This document shows positions 10,466 to 22,802 of a stretch of DNA of 64,000 nt, piece by piece. How positions within the stretch are numbered: the stretch's first letter is position 1; each line of letters begins with the position of its first letter. This DNA is from Wolfiporia cocos (lineage: Eukaryota; Basidiomycota; Agaricomycetes; Polyporales; Phaeolaceae), in NCBI GenBank assembly GCA_029448655.1, contig JACCLO010000003.1, positions 1,302,001-1,366,000 on the forward strand, written 5' to 3'. Position numbers and translations under genes: made by a program. Under the pieces are notes generated by a model. It saw nothing but the letters and a program-made list of their open reading frames with translations. It had not been told where the DNA came from and searched no databases.

Positions 10466-12554
10466 TCAGACCACATGGAACATGATCGAATTACCTTCCA
10501 ACAAATTGCTGAGATTTGAGTTAATGCTCTGCATATCCGTGCTCGCTGCTGCACTGCTGGCTTCGTCATCGTCGTCGTCGTCGTCGTTGTCGTCGTTGTC
10601 GTCGTTGTCGTCGTCGTCGTTGTCGTCGTCGTCATCGTCGTCGTCGTCGCTGTCGTCGTCGTCGCCTGTGGTTGTGCCCCTGCCACTGCTGAGAGCGCTT
10701 CCAAACGTGCCGCCTTCATCTTCATTTCCCTCGCCGTCAACGGTGGTTGTGCTCCTGCTATTTCTGCTCGCTTTGGGTGTCTCTGAAGCATCGTCGCCAT
10801 CATCCCAGTCGTCGCTCGTGTTGTTAACCATTATGTCGTGGTCGTGACGATTCCCGGCCCCATCTGCGGCTGTGTCTCCTGCGCTTTCGCCCTCAACGAT
10901 CTCGATGGCGGTCGCATTCTTGCCGCATATGCTGCCTCCATTTGCTCTTGGGGTATCCATACCACTGCTGTCATCCTCCTCGTTCGAGCAGTTAACATCT
11001 GGGTTGCAATCGCGGCGACTATTGACCTCATTGACATCTTCGTCACTAAAGTCCTTCTCTTCGATGTCAGCGATGCTTGCATGTCTGCTGTAGAGACTAC
11101 TTTTGCTCGCCCTCGGTGTATCAATGCCGTCATCGCCATTCACGCTGTTGACGCCCGCATCGTCGAGAGCTGCCTCGTCACTACTTTGACTCTGACCATC
11201 GATGTCAGAGCACTCTACCACCTTAGAGTTCTCCTCACTGGAAGTCGTATGGTCCACATCGTCGTCATTGCCAATGATGTTTGTGCGAAAACTGTGAAGG
11301 CGGTTCTCTTCCTCACTTGTTTCCTCCCCACTGGGTACGTAACCATCATTGTCAGTCGTGCGAGTTTCATCGTCAGACATGCATCTCGTCGTAGGAACGG
11401 ACAGAGGTCGCGTCACACCTGACATGGGCTGTGCTTTGGTGGTAAAAGTGATGGAGGAGTTCCTACCAATAACTGTGCCTCCGCCATGCGGATGAACCGT
11501 CTCTGCCGTGATCGTTTGATAGGGACTCGCCACCTCGTCGGCAGTAGCATCGTTACCAGCCAGATAGAACTGAGCCACGGGAGGCGCTGCACCGCGTCCC
11601 AAGTCGCCGCTGTCAGGTGCGTTGTCGTCGGACGGGCAAGGTGCTGTGACGAAGCCATCCGATTCTGAATCGTCCTCAGGATCATCTTTGCTCCTGACAC
11701 CGGGGGACAATTTCTTCTTCCTCGATGTCTCATCTGTCTCAGTCAACTGTTTGTGGTCATGGGACAGAGTTGTAAGGCATGACGACGAAGTGGACGCCCT
11801 CATGTCCTTCGAAGGATCATCAGTCTCTGCACGATCTCCATTACCTGGGAGGGGGTTCGGGTAGTAGGGAGGTGATCGGGGGCGCGAGTCTAGCTCCATA
11901 GGAAGTAAGACCTGGCGGTCGTGACAAGCTGCATCTGGGCTGGAGGGTGCAGCAGAGGAACAGTCAATCGCATCCACAACTGTGTTGGAATCTCCGATCA
12001 GGGTCTGAGCTTCCAAAGGTGCTCCATGCTTATGGCTTGTGATTCGCACAGCGCATCAGTTTAAACGATACTCGAGCAATATCACATATATCTACCTCTT
12101 CAAATAGCCTGTGGAGGCGCGGCCCTTCTTCTGAGAGACATCAACTTCGGGCGTGCGCTTGCGCTTTTGGCCACGGCGCGTTGGATTATGAGCTGTGTAA
12201 TGGCTGGTTAAACCTGAGCTTGCGTCAGGTTCTCCAGTCATGACTTCTGACAGGACCCCAGGCCGATGACTGGCAATTTGAATAACACATCAGTTTCGAT
12301 TGATATATGAGTGATCATTTACACAAATACCGCTGCAGGGAGACTGTAGAGGCGCGGATCCTCTTTCGTGAGACATCAACTTCAGGCGTGTGTTTCCGCT
12401 TCTTTCCACGGTGTGTGGGACTGTCAGCTGTGGACCTCACCCGTTTGGGCCCCGTTGCAGAAAGCCGGGGTGGCTCTCGTGATAGATCTGCCATTCTCTG
12501 AGCCTTTTCCGCTATCCTCTGAGATTGCCGCAATTGAGGCAGAATCTTCTTCAC
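10466..12554 (-). CDS. Very acidic, nuclear-looking protein with poly-Asp tract
   Basis: Three exons, 12554-12331, 12269-12096 and 12035-10466, join in frame to 655 residues. The first two exons each carry the same basic module (HRGKKRKHTPEVDVS and RRGQKRKRTPEVDVS, each followed by RAST), a likely nuclear localisation signal that arose by duplication of one exon with its intron. The long third exon is Ser/Asp/Glu-rich with recurring 'DTPRAS' and 'ETPKAS' spacers and ends in a run of about 35 residues that is almost all Asp, encoded by the (GAC)n tract at 10565-10670. There is no enzymatic motif. It may be a histone-chaperone-like or phosphorylated scaffold protein, but nothing proves this. 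Similar KRKRTPEVDVS-type tails occur on some FunK1 kinases, so a lost kinase part upstream is possible. Additional exons on either side cannot be excluded. Confidence 0.6.
10561..10670. repeat. Trinucleotide repeat (TCG/GAC)n
   Basis: Imperfect trinucleotide run, in frame with the acidic gene on the minus strand, where it encodes the poly-Asp tract. Probably variable in length between strains. Confidence 0.9.
12096..12554 (-). repeat. Tandem duplication of an exon plus its intron
   Basis: Exon 12554-12331 with its intron and exon 12269-12096 with its intron are diverged copies. The coding module KRK(R/H)TPEVDVS is repeated and both introns begin GTA and share CTGATG(C/T)G before the acceptor. 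Confidence 0.7.
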
Positions 12555-14772
12555 GGGGAGAGGTCTAGATGCCGTTCAGGGACTCCAGTCAGGCCATGGA
12601 TGGTGGAATCCTCACGCTACAGTGCGCCACTCAGTCGGGCGAGTCTTCTCTCCGAGCTCCATCGGCACGTTTGGACTTCGAGCACGTCCCCTCGCGAGAT
12701 CAGCCTCGATAAAGAGTACGCCTCCTGTACCCGTTAACATAGGTTGACTGCATTCGCTGCCACAGAGACACTCAGTTGCCACATGTTCTGACAAGCATTT
12801 CATGCAAATACCTCACCTGACGGTCTCGCTGCTGCCCTGTTCCCCTTCCCTTGTACCTTTCGCTGGTGCTACTGCACCGCTCAGCGCTACGACTTCATCT
12901 TGCAGCGGCGTATCCGAAATACCGTCACAGCTAGAGTAGCACTGCAGGGTCGGTAGCCATGACATGTCGTCAGGTTCTCGCGATTCAGTATAGTATGCAT
13001 CAACTGAACAATGATGCTTGCCTGAAGGTCATCCATGCGGCCACGCAGTCACTTGACGTGTTCGTGCGATGCGTGGCAGGATGTCAGGTGGGGGACGGAG
13101 AGAGTAGGATGTCTTACATATACCGAGGGATACATACCAGGGGGCGCTTCTACGTTGCTGAGATTCAACAGGGTCAGGCAATCAAGAAGCATTCTCCGAT
13201 CAGAACTGATTGAGATTCCGTACGTGCGTTGTATTGTATCATATCCAGGATTGGTATGAGACAAGTGAAACCCAAGTGAATTCGTTAACCATCACATACT
13301 TGCTTTCAGATCAGGCTGTGATTGTCTGGGAGATCCGTAACGGGACCAATTATCCGTCCTTGCGGGGAGCCAACACTGTCCTACATTGATCACGGGTCAG
13401 CTTGCCAAATTAGAACGAAAACCACACAGAGGAGAATGAAATTCGTAATTGGCATCCAAAGGCCCCTAACTTTCCTAGCGTGTTCGCAGCACCAGGAAAG
13501 CGTACACCTTGGATGTATCGGGACCGTAGCGAAGAAAATCAGTCGTGGAGGCCTCCTGGAATCACAAAATCGTCAATCTGCGCGACCCCCGGACATCCCA
13601 CTGTGTGTGATTCCATGTTGTTCGCCACCGGCGTGAACAGCGATTCGCGAGCTTAAGCACACCCGTCTCCCCGCGTCCAGAAGTTCTCTATGCCATGCTT
13701 GCCATAATGGCAACACATTTGAGTCCTGTGAGTGAAACAGGGTTGTGTTCCAGCCGAGAGCTCACTCGTAGTTTGAGCGGCCAGAGATGGTAAGACGACC
13801 GTCGGTAATCGCACAGATTTGGCAAGAGAGCTGTGGAAATCACATCTTGCGATTAGGTGCGCCTCTCACTTCACCTTCGGTCGGTCTTTTCCAGATTGTC
13901 TTGCCCGGAACATCCTTCGCATGCGAATTTAGGATGACATGTTCGCATGACGAGGTGAACATGTGTCGAGCACTACCGGGTCAGGGTCAGAACATTCATC
14001 GTCGTCGGAACGGAAGTCTGCGAATCGGGATGGAAGGACCCTATACGCAAGGATATCTCATCGGACAGAACGAACGCAAGTGATTTTTTACCTGTTTCGG
14101 GTGTTCCTGAGTGACCTTGCTGCTTGCCGTGATCATAATGCGTCTGCGTCTGCGGAGGAATATTTATCGACTATTGCCAGAGCGATACCTTGATTGTTCG
14201 CAAAGATTTCCGGAGCCACAGTGTAAACGGCAATCAACAACTGCTGATGACATACTCCTCGTTGCAGACATCTGATGAAGAGGGACTGAGCTGCGAGCTG
14301 ATGACCTGAGTAGCGTACCTCACCGCAGGAGTCTCCGTCGGTTGTCGTTCAATGCCGAATATCTTTCCCTTCTGCACTTGTCACCTGTGTCCACCGATCA
14401 TCCGCCGATCATCCGATATCAGTAACGGACACTAGTACTCAGGGTGGGAGTTAGTATGTCGGGTGCTGTAACTAACGTATATGGAGCTCGGGATGGAGAT
14501 CAGGGTCTGCAGAAGCTGAAGCCAACAGATGATTCAAAATCAGACAGATTTCTGCAGGTTAGTTCCCACGTGCTTTGCCGACCGCTAGGCTCATGGACGA
14601 TTTGCGATTCGGATGTGATCGATCTCTTCCATATAAGCCTCACCGTGTTCATCTCCCATTGTTCGCTTGCATAAAAGTTAGCAAGATGCACTAGAGCTGA
14701 AAAGGCATGATGCCCTGCTCAATCCGCGACCAGCATGTCATAATTCGCGGTCACTGTACGTGACAAGAATAG
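12555..14772. other. No confident gene
   Basis: Contains only short frames in several phases. A possible plus-strand frame at 13787-14083 (98 codons) has no recognisable features. This stretch could hold decayed genes that I cannot identify. Confidence 0.4.
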
Positions 14773-16660
14773 TCAGGTAGGGAGGCGTGCCAGAATCTCC
14801 GGCGGGATGCCCAATGCTACAAGCGTCTTGATCCGTGCCCATTCCAACAACGAGGTGATGCTGCTATTTACTATCCAAACACTCTTTGACATCCCGAGTT
14901 TGCAGAGCTGCCAAGTCGTGCTCGCTGCGGTTCGTATATTCACGGCACCTTGAACGATCTGAAGGAGGTTCATACTCTACGGAACACGCAAAGAAAGGAA
15001 CTTACCGTAGCAGATGCTAAGTGGAGAAGCACAAGCCATGGGATTCTGCAGCATACTTGGTAGACAGCCCATACGATAGCCAGCGAGGCGATGGTCGTAG
15101 CGGACATAGCAACTGCTCCTTGGGCCGCATTCGTGTGACGTAGAATGACGCGCTGGCCAAATTATAAGCAGCCAGCGATGTAGGATCAGCTGTAGGTTGG
15201 TAGTACATGCCTCGAGAGCGAGCAACGTGGTAACGAATAGCGTCTCGGTGGCATCCTGCAGGCTTCCAGCGGCTTATTAATGCGTACCGACACCATATGA
15301 GCGTGTAGTTATCGTTAAAGCAGCGAATGAAGACTCCTCAACTCACCACGCTTCGCACGCCATATCTTCACGCATATGTTGTTGCCTTTGCCGGTCGAGG
15401 CGGTAGCGACAAAGCTGAGATCTCCGCGGTGGTATGCCTGGACGAGAGACGATGAGCACCATCTCCGTATTTTTCGTGGAACACGTCTACCGCGACCGTC
15501 TGGACGACGTCGTCTTCCAGCGTTGTCAGCTCATGTCAATATCGAATCATTAGCCTCGGCCCTTACTATCATGAGCTAGTTGTTGATAGAACTCTCCTGT
15601 CGTGGTCTCCCAGATACACACATTCCCTGTTGTGGTTCCACACACCAACGCTTGTCCTTGATGCAGGAATGCAAGCCGCAGCGCGTGTTTCGTGCGCGGG
15701 GGTACATCAAATTTGAAATGCCGGCGCGGCCTTTGCTCGCCCGACACGCCGGTACGGTACAGATGTAAGCCGTCTATCAGGTTGTGGACTGCGATGGTAC
15801 GCCCATCGGGGCTGAGGGCAGAGTATCCGCTGTGCTGATTGTTAATCTCAGGCTCACGAATCAAAATCGTACGTACATGTTTGGGTATGGAGTAGGAATA
15901 ATGTGCCAGAGCATCTCTCTTCTGTCGATGTCCCAGCATCTTCAGAACATGGTCAGTAAGGTCACTCCTGCTATAGCGGAATGCAGACTCACATTATCCC
16001 ATGAGATAAGTACGAGGCGATGATCGTCCCTCCGTCGGGTTTGAATTGTAGCGCTACGGCACGGTTCCTGCTGTCATTGGTATCGTCCGTTGCTGAGCCG
16101 CCGGGGGGACGGGGGAGTTTGATGTCGCCCGAATATGCGTCTGTTCGGGGCACAGTGAGTCGCGAAAGATGAGGCAGGAGGATTGCACTACTTCGCCTTT
16201 GTTCACACGTAACGTGCACCTCCGAACCCATGCCGATGGCCAGACATCTGGTCGTGACACCATAGTCAAGGCAGTATACTGTGCCTCTGACGCCGAGATT
16301 GATGCTATGTGAACTACACTGGGTCTGAACGTGGTCGTCATGTCAGAGCGGTCCTGCATTCTCGGAAATAACAGAACACTTGCGAGAGAGACGAACACAG
16401 CTGATACAAGCAACCGTTTTGGCAACCCACGATGAGCGTCTCCTCCTCGGTTGGAAAATATGCCAGAGTAAGCAATCGACGGCGCTATCGAAGACGACTC
16501 GATACAGAAACAATCCCTTATCGACATTCCAAATAATCACAGAGCAATCGTCTCCTCCACTGGCAAGGTATGTGCCGTCCGGTGAGAAGCATACACAATT
16601 GATGGTCTCGCTGTGTCCATCTCGCAGAGTATGCGAGAGGACGTAGGCGGTGGAGGCCAT
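14773..16660 (-). CDS. WD40 repeat protein with possible C-terminal membrane anchor
   Basis: Minus-strand beta-propeller gene. The first exon starts MASTAYVLSH and holds a canonical repeat (INCVCFSPDGTYLASGGDD, VIIWNVDKG). Further repeats: LIVGCQNGCLYQL, TVYCLDYGVTTRCLAIGMG, AVALQFKPDGGTIIASY, YSALSPDGRTIAVHN, LAFLHQGQALVCGTTTG and VCIWETTTGEF. Near 15480-15350 comes LSFVATASTGKGNNICVKIW. Further down a hydrophobic segment (ATTIASLAIVWAVYQVCC, about 15090-15040) suggests a membrane anchor, and the last exon 14976-14773 follows in phase. Propellers act as docking platforms, so no reaction is implied. Odd points: the frame changes near 16465 between CLLWH and the following repeat without room for an intron, and the 15345-15170 link is not cleanly resolved. 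The copy may therefore be slightly damaged. Confidence 0.65.
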
Positions 16661-17299
16661 CCTAATTCGAAGGCTAAGATAGTCACGGCACCTCGAGTAG
16701 CTGCCCGAAGTTTTCGACGGCTCATCTTGTGGAAGTTCCTCCTTATCAACAGGTTCAGGCTCTGGCGTGGCGACAGCGCCTCGATATGAAGAATTCTCCG
16801 GTGTGAATACTGTACTGTCACGACCTTAGACGACGGTGACCGGCGATGCACGTGATCGTGAGAAGGCAGAAATTAGGCGACAGTAGGGGGGACAGGGGAC
16901 ACTGGTGACAAGCCGATAGGCGGACCGATTGTTCGAGTGCAGGAGTGAAGCTTTGAAGCTTCACTATCGTACAGAGTGCCTAGTGAGTATTCCAGTGAGC
17001 ATTTCCACGCTGATCGCCAATGAGTCAAAACTCAGCGCGCGCTTAGCCTTCGATGAGCCTTCCATAATAGGTAAGTCTTGAAGTCGCAGCTTAGTTACAC
17101 GCATTCTGACGCAAATTCCCATAGGCGTTTTCCTCAAATCTCTATCGTGAGTCGGCGCTGGTCGGCGTTTTGTGGGGCGCCGCCGACTGGCGCCGTACAG
17201 CTTGTTGCCGATCTTCACGCGTCATGCCTCGCCTATCTGTGGCCGGCTTCTATGTCGGCATTCCTGTCGACATACTCCTAGATTCCAATGTCGTTTCTT
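16661..17299. other. Intergenic
   Basis: No gene seen between the WD40 gene and copy C of the multicopy family. Confidence 0.4.
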
Positions 17300-18240
17300 C
17301 ATGCATCTCTTATGTTGAACGGGAACCCCTCTCGTCTAATCCCATCTCTATTTGCGGGTGGGAGGATTTGACGGGACGTCAAGGGCGAACCGATGTCGCA
17401 CAAGGTGCTGTCCTTCGCACTCCGGCGGCAACAGTGCAGGGTATGAGTGCTTCGGAGTCGAGGCAAGCATATCCCGCATCCATGTAGTCATCGCAAGCAC
17501 TGACTACAACGACTTCATCCAGACCCTTTACAGGATCGATGAAGGAGAAAGAGAACAACACCTGCCCTGCAGCGCAATGGGTCAGCAGCCTCATTGATCC
17601 TCTTGCTCGTACAGTTGCATCATAATCATTGAATCTTCGGTAGGAAATCAGCCGTCAATCTCCTTACGGCAGGAGATCAGCGAAGTGCAAGGACCATTGA
17701 GACCTAGAGTGTAATTACATCAGCTTCGATTGAGTCCATACCTTGATTGAGTCCATACCTTGATTGAGTCCATACCTTGGCTTGCTATGTCCAGATATAC
17801 GACACAATACATGGGAGAGCCTCCTACATTTGAAGATGTGGACATGTGAGAAGCTTTGCCGCCAGCAGCAATTTTGGGGGAAAGTCTTGAACCTTCAAGG
17901 TCTGCTCACAGTCTAGCGGCGCCTCCCAACATGAACATGAGGCTCACGAGTGACTATGATATCTAGGAATCTGCCTAACATGAAAGGAAAGGGAAGAATG
18001 CCGCACACCAATCCTGACAACGGAGGCACCGACATTTTCCGGTCAGATGGTGGAGCAGGAACAAGATTCATGGCGGCAGCGCCCAGTGCCTTTGACGGGA
18101 ATGAAGTGAGTCACACAATTTCCTGCTGGTTCTCGTACATGAATGTCAACACACGAGCAGGTTGTACCGGACAATGTCACTGTGACAGTACCAGCTTCCA
18201 AACAGGTCATTGCGCGGTTAGAGCAAGGGATGGCCTGTCA
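17300..18240 (+). pseudogene. Multicopy family, copy C (fragment)
   Basis: Plus-strand partial copy colinear with 10200-9280 of copy A. Matching pieces include SNPISICGWE and ESRQAYPASM (17330-17487) and a block beginning NLPNMKGKGRMPHTNPDNGG (17962). It stops abruptly near 18237, within the QVVPDNVTV exon. Around 17985-18110 it is nearly identical to copy B and clearly diverged from copy A. It lacks the two downstream coding blocks, so it is not expected to be functional. Confidence 0.65.
17728..17778. repeat. 17-bp tandem repeat, three units
   Basis: Three perfect copies of GATTGAGTCCATACCTT inside copy C. Copy A has a single related unit at the equivalent place. Confidence 0.9.
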
Positions 18241-19341
18241 GACCGACGCCCAGACACAAGAGGAACTGAGGAGGATACACTTGATTAAAACCAAGCTGAG
18301 GATCAGACTTGGTGGGTTTCTACTATATATACATGAGTCTGTGTGTACCTATGTGTCTCGCATACCTGTAATGGTTTAGCGGTGTCTGGGTAGGGGCCTA
18401 GGATCGATAGACTTCATTAGACCTTTGTCAAGGGTTTCTGTGAGTTGTAACATGTGTGATATGGCTGGGGATCTGCGATGTGTGGTAACCATGTGTATCT
18501 ACTGATACCTGAATTGTGATTGAGTTAAAGTTGTATGAATGCTTCCTGGAATGTATAGGTGGTTCTGATATTCTCAGGAATGCTTCTGTGAAGTATAAAC
18601 CAAATGAAAGAAGCAAACTTAGTTTCTGTGTGGCTTTTAACCAAATATATCTCTGGTAGATCAGGAGCTTGTTAAACCTTATGTTTAAATATCGCCTTGT
18701 GGTAGCCTTGTGGTGCTGGGATTATTAGAATGTTTCCTAGGGCTTCTGTGATGTTGTTAAGGGGTTTTTATTGAAAGGTCTTCTGGGTCTTTTGTAATAG
18801 TGGGATTTATTGGTTTATCTTTAATGCTACTGTGATTTGCAGTGTTATTGCTTTATGGGTTTTTGTTAGAGGTTCAGATAGAACTGGGTTGTTATTGGAT
18901 TGAACCATTTGAGATGTGGATTTAATTTATTATGGCTGGTTCTTGAAATCCTGACATGGCCCTGCTTGAGAGGCGGATCATCACTACAGTGGCGCAGCCC
19001 TCACACTCTAACTCAGCCGTTACCAATAGCAGTAATTCCTGCGCGCCTGCTCGAACGAAATGGGGACCTAATTGATTTGTCAGCTCGGCGCATTCACTTC
19101 CTCGTTGTTTCATTCGCATATTGGGAACGTCACCTGACTTAACCACAACAGCAACGTGGGAACGCAGAGCGGCTGGTTCTAGGAGCCTGGCTTGGCTCAC
19201 GCTTGGCTCACCTTACTTGGCTTGGCACGGCTAGGAGCCTGGCTTGGCTCACGCTTGGCTCACCTTACTTGGCTTGGCAGTCACACTGGCAGTGAAGTCA
19301 CGCATAGTAAATTGGGACCGAGGATATTACAGTAATTAATA
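18241..19341. other. AT-rich non-coding stretch
   Basis: No gene seen. It holds the direct duplication at 19179-19279 and ends with the host A before the large Helitron-like array. Confidence 0.5.
19179..19279. repeat. Direct duplication, 49 bp with 52-bp period
   Basis: A 49-bp unit beginning CTAGGAGCCTGGCTTGGCTC at 19179-19227 is repeated exactly at 19231-19279, separated by CGG. Confidence 0.9.
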
Positions 19342-19461
19342 CTAGCTTAATTACCTGTGGCTTTGCCACAATTTTGTACTTTAGGAGTTGTTGTTTATCT
19401 CTGCCCGCTCAGCCACTCCTCCACCTCGCTGACGCTCGGCCTCGTCGTCGCTTCGCTTGTA

Positions 19462-22400
19462 AGGTAGGGGACGCTAGGAACGGGCACCCTTATGTAATAC
19501 TGTCACGTGATACTTTCCCATGGCCAAATCTCGGTGTCCGACCAAAAATCGGGCACGAAGCAGGAGGGAATCTGAAGCAAATAGATGTATTATGTGCCAT
19601 ATTTACTGTGGAATTCAGCTTTCAGCTCCTGTGCTATCGATGCTGGAAGTACACGGTGCCCGTGGTACTTCCGATTGGCCCATGAGGCTTCTGCTCCATC
19701 CAACCCCTGTGAATATGCAGATATAAAGCGTGCTGCACGATTGGCATATCTACAACAGTCAGGGATTCAGCAAATTAATCCAAGTAGACTCAGTTTGGCA
19801 ACTCACCGGTGGATCTGAACAAGTGAGGGCTTTTCAAGGCAGGCTATTATGTTCTCTTCCATCTGCTTGAGGTCTGCAGTTCTTGGACTAATGCGATAGT
19901 GATATTTTGAAGCTCCCCAATATTGCTCAATAAAATTGAGCTCAGGATGGTACTTTGGATAGAAGTCGCAGATATGGCCACGGGACTCAATATACTCCTC
20001 AAGCTGTGACTTCTGATTTGTGAAATCATCCTGTGTGAAGAGTAGCCGGCGGCAGCAACAATCAGTGTGCTCAGGCTCACACTTGAAGCCTGAGCATTGA
20101 GCATTGAGATCCCTTGAAGGCCACAAGCCACGCTCCTGTATGATAATCTCCATACCCTTGAACCACCCAGGCATTTCTGGATGGTCATCGGGGAAATAGA
20201 AATCCTGTATCTCACCATTAGGTAGGCGGCCAGCTCGCATCTTGACACCATCCTGGGGGCACCATGTTGGAGATGGGAATTTTGGCATGTACCGGGCAGA
20301 AAGGGCATCGGGTGCACGTTTCTGGTGACTTGGAGCATTATCGAACATCCAAAGCCCAACAGCAAAGCCCTTTGTCTTCTCTTCGAAGATGTCGATCGCA
20401 TTCTCAACCTGCCGCAAAAGATCATTTGCATTGAAATTGCCATCACGATTCTTTCCAGCGTGAAAGATCACTCTAGCATCCCTAAGAAGCATATAAGTAC
20501 ATATTGAGCTTGGACATGCTCCAATTGAGACTTACTCGCCGTCATGAGTTAGCCGTCCCCATTCCGGAGATAGAAACTCTGAAACCATAATAGATGCTCC
20601 CTCTCCCTTCTTGACAGGTTTGGGACCCTCGGACGAGTGATGCCACTTGGTCTTGCGTCGATCATTGGCATAGAAAGTCGACTCGTCATGCGTGACAAGT
20701 ATAAGCCGAAAAGGGCGACCATTGGGTACTGGAAAGCCCTTGGGAATACAAAGTACATTCCCATCATTGTCGTAGGTCACCATACGCTTCTCATACTCCT
20801 TCCATCGCTCCACGAACTTGCATCGGTACTCCACAACGTCGGGCCGCTCATGACCATCAATGTACATTCCCTTCGCCATTCTGGAATACCGCCAATCAAG
20901 GCTGTGTAGCCATCGTCGAGCAGTGCGTACCGAAATCGTCGTTTTGCCGCTGAGCTTATCTTGCATTTCAGGGGTTGACACGAAATCCACAATATCTTGG
21001 GCACGAAAATATCCTCGTTTTGCAACCTCCATCAGGTGGGATTGGATAGCTTGTGAGAGGTCTTCGTCATCAAGAATGGAAGCACGGGGGCGCTGATAGC
21101 GGTGCAATGGGAATTTCCCAGAATCAAGGAACTTGTGGATCCACATCCGCAGCGTACGTGCATACTTGACACTGCGTCCGAACGATTTCGCAGCTAGGAC
21201 AGATGCTTCACGCCAGCGATATGACAAGTCCGGGTCAAGGTAGAGATTCAAGGTCCCCACCATGGCTGTAATCTGTGCACGAAATACGACATCAAGATCC
21301 TTGTCCTTCGACTTTGCCGTAAGCTTCATTAATGCCACCTGCAGTGTCGGAAAATCCTTATATGACATATTATTCAATTTGTGATCAGCTGCACCCTCCG
21401 GCTGCATGTCATGCAGATTCTGAAGAAGTTCATCGATACGGTGCGTTGCTGCAGGGATGTCCGCACAGTGAGGTGCGTTATCTTTTGAGTGATTCTCTCT
21501 ATCAGTGATCACTGGCATCATAGTCTCGGGCGGTGGCATAGTAGCCATAAATGCATTATCAATGGGGGCGGTGCAACATCTGGGCTCTCGTTCTCATTGT
21601 CGGTTGAAACTTCGTCACTCTGTGCAGGTGAGTCAGCAATTTTTCGTAATCAAGAACACTGACTGACCATTGTGCTTGGGCTATCATCCAGCTTCTGCGA
21701 TGATGAGCTGAAGAAATGTGCAATGCTTTGATAGCCTTGCTTCTCTAGCTCTCTCTGCCTGGCGGCATGTCGCCGCTTCGTCTGGACAGAATTGCATGTA
21801 TAATGTCTTGGGCGGTGGTTATCCTCTCTCTTTGCTTTCTCTCTGGCTAATGCAGCATTGTGTGCCTGTTGTAGGAGGGATGCGAAGCGACTGAGGGCTG
21901 CTTCAGGTTCGTGCTCTGATTCCTCCTCCGAATCCTCCTCGTTCATTTCTGAGCTTGATCCTTCTGTGTCCGTCGGTCCATGACCCCCTGGTGCAGACAA
22001 AACAGCTTCAATATGTATGGGCCCATCATCGTCGTCTTCTTCGGCCATCCCGGGTGGTATTACAGGTTCTCGAAGCAGTGCCGTGGGACCTTCTTGAAGT
22101 TGGCTTCCCAGGCTGGCAGTGTCATCAGCAAGGTTGGCGGTTGGACATGCTGTATTTAGACGAGATCTAGCTTGACGTAGGTTCGCTATGTGTGCAGAGT
22201 GCTTCGCTGAGTGTTTTCCCATTATAACGCAGCAAATACAGGCTACAATTTTCGTTGCTTTGACGCAGCGGCCAATCTCTGATTGTGGCGCCCGTCACGT
22301 GTAGCGTCGCTATCAGTCACTGATAAGGTCATGTGCAAGACAGATAACAGATAGATCTAGTCACGTGATGCTTATGTAAGCGGCCAAAATTCCTGGGGTG

Positions 22401-22655
22401 CCAGATGTATATTGCACCAAATCACTTGTACAGCATTAAAAATGATGTTAGATAGAAATTCATTGAATCGCTAATATCTCAAGCTGTCGTTGGTTTTGTC
22501 AAAAACGAGTCAATAGGAATGAAAGCAGACATACAGATGAACCTTTCCTATTGAATAGATGCTCGGAACTTGCATTTTCGATGTGGCAATTTGGAGCACC
22601 GTGAATGGTGGCGGATGGCTTACGTAAGGGTGCCCGTTCCTAGCGTCCCCTACCT
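19462..22655 (-). mobile_element. Tc1/mariner-type DNA transposon, 3194 bp
   Basis: Terminal inverted repeats begin AGGTAGGGGACGCTAGGAAC and match over about 36 bp with one or two mismatches. TA is duplicated at 19460-19461 and 22656-22657. The empty site, with one TA, is visible in sister Helitron-like units, for example near 27087. It encodes one spliced transposase with an apparently intact DDE triad, so it may be active. Confidence 0.92.
19803..22222 (-). CDS. DDE transposase of the Tc1/mariner-type element
   Basis: Minus-strand exons about 22222-21666, about 21560-20536 and 20481-19803. The last splice is certain in phase (DGE joined to DARVIFHAG). The first junction is not settled, because several acceptors around 21570-21625 give stops. 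The N-terminal ~190 residues are acidic and Ser-rich. A DNA-binding helix-turn-helix region follows (VKYARTLRMWIHKFLDSGKF, then TISVRTARRWLHSLDWRYSR and GMYIDGHERPDVVEYR). Catalytic residues: first Asp in LILVTHDESTFYAND, second in VGLWMFDNAPSHQ, and Glu in YHPELNFIEQYWG. Transposition by cut and paste at TA is inferred from the family and the observed duplication. It sits inside a Helitron-like unit, so it arrived later than the array. Confidence 0.88.
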
Positions 22656-22802
22656 TAACACCTTTGCAACCAGCATGCGCGCCTTGCAGGCGCTGGGCGT
22701 GGGAATCCACTGGCCAACTTCCCAGGTCGGTGGCGCGAGTGCCACACACGTGGAAAAGCACATGGCAGTTCCCACGCAATCCACGGCCCTTTAGTACTTA
22801 GA

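Larger units (their letters stand above)
19342..22802 (-). mobile_element. Helitron-like unit 1 (short, interrupted)
   Basis: The distal unit of the array. It is only 265 bp without the 3194-bp Tc1-type insertion and its duplicated TA. The 5' end is TCTAAGTACTAAAGGG at 22802. The 3' CTAG is next to the host T. Confidence 0.75.

Noticed and set aside
10461..11422. Plus-strand ORFs (128 and 194 codons) with poly-Ser and hydrophobic runs
   Set aside because: Antisense shadows of the acidic gene; the poly-Ser is the complement reading of the Asp tract.
13787..14083. Small gene of 98 codons
   Set aside because: No family signal, no convincing splice neighbours and no conserved start context.
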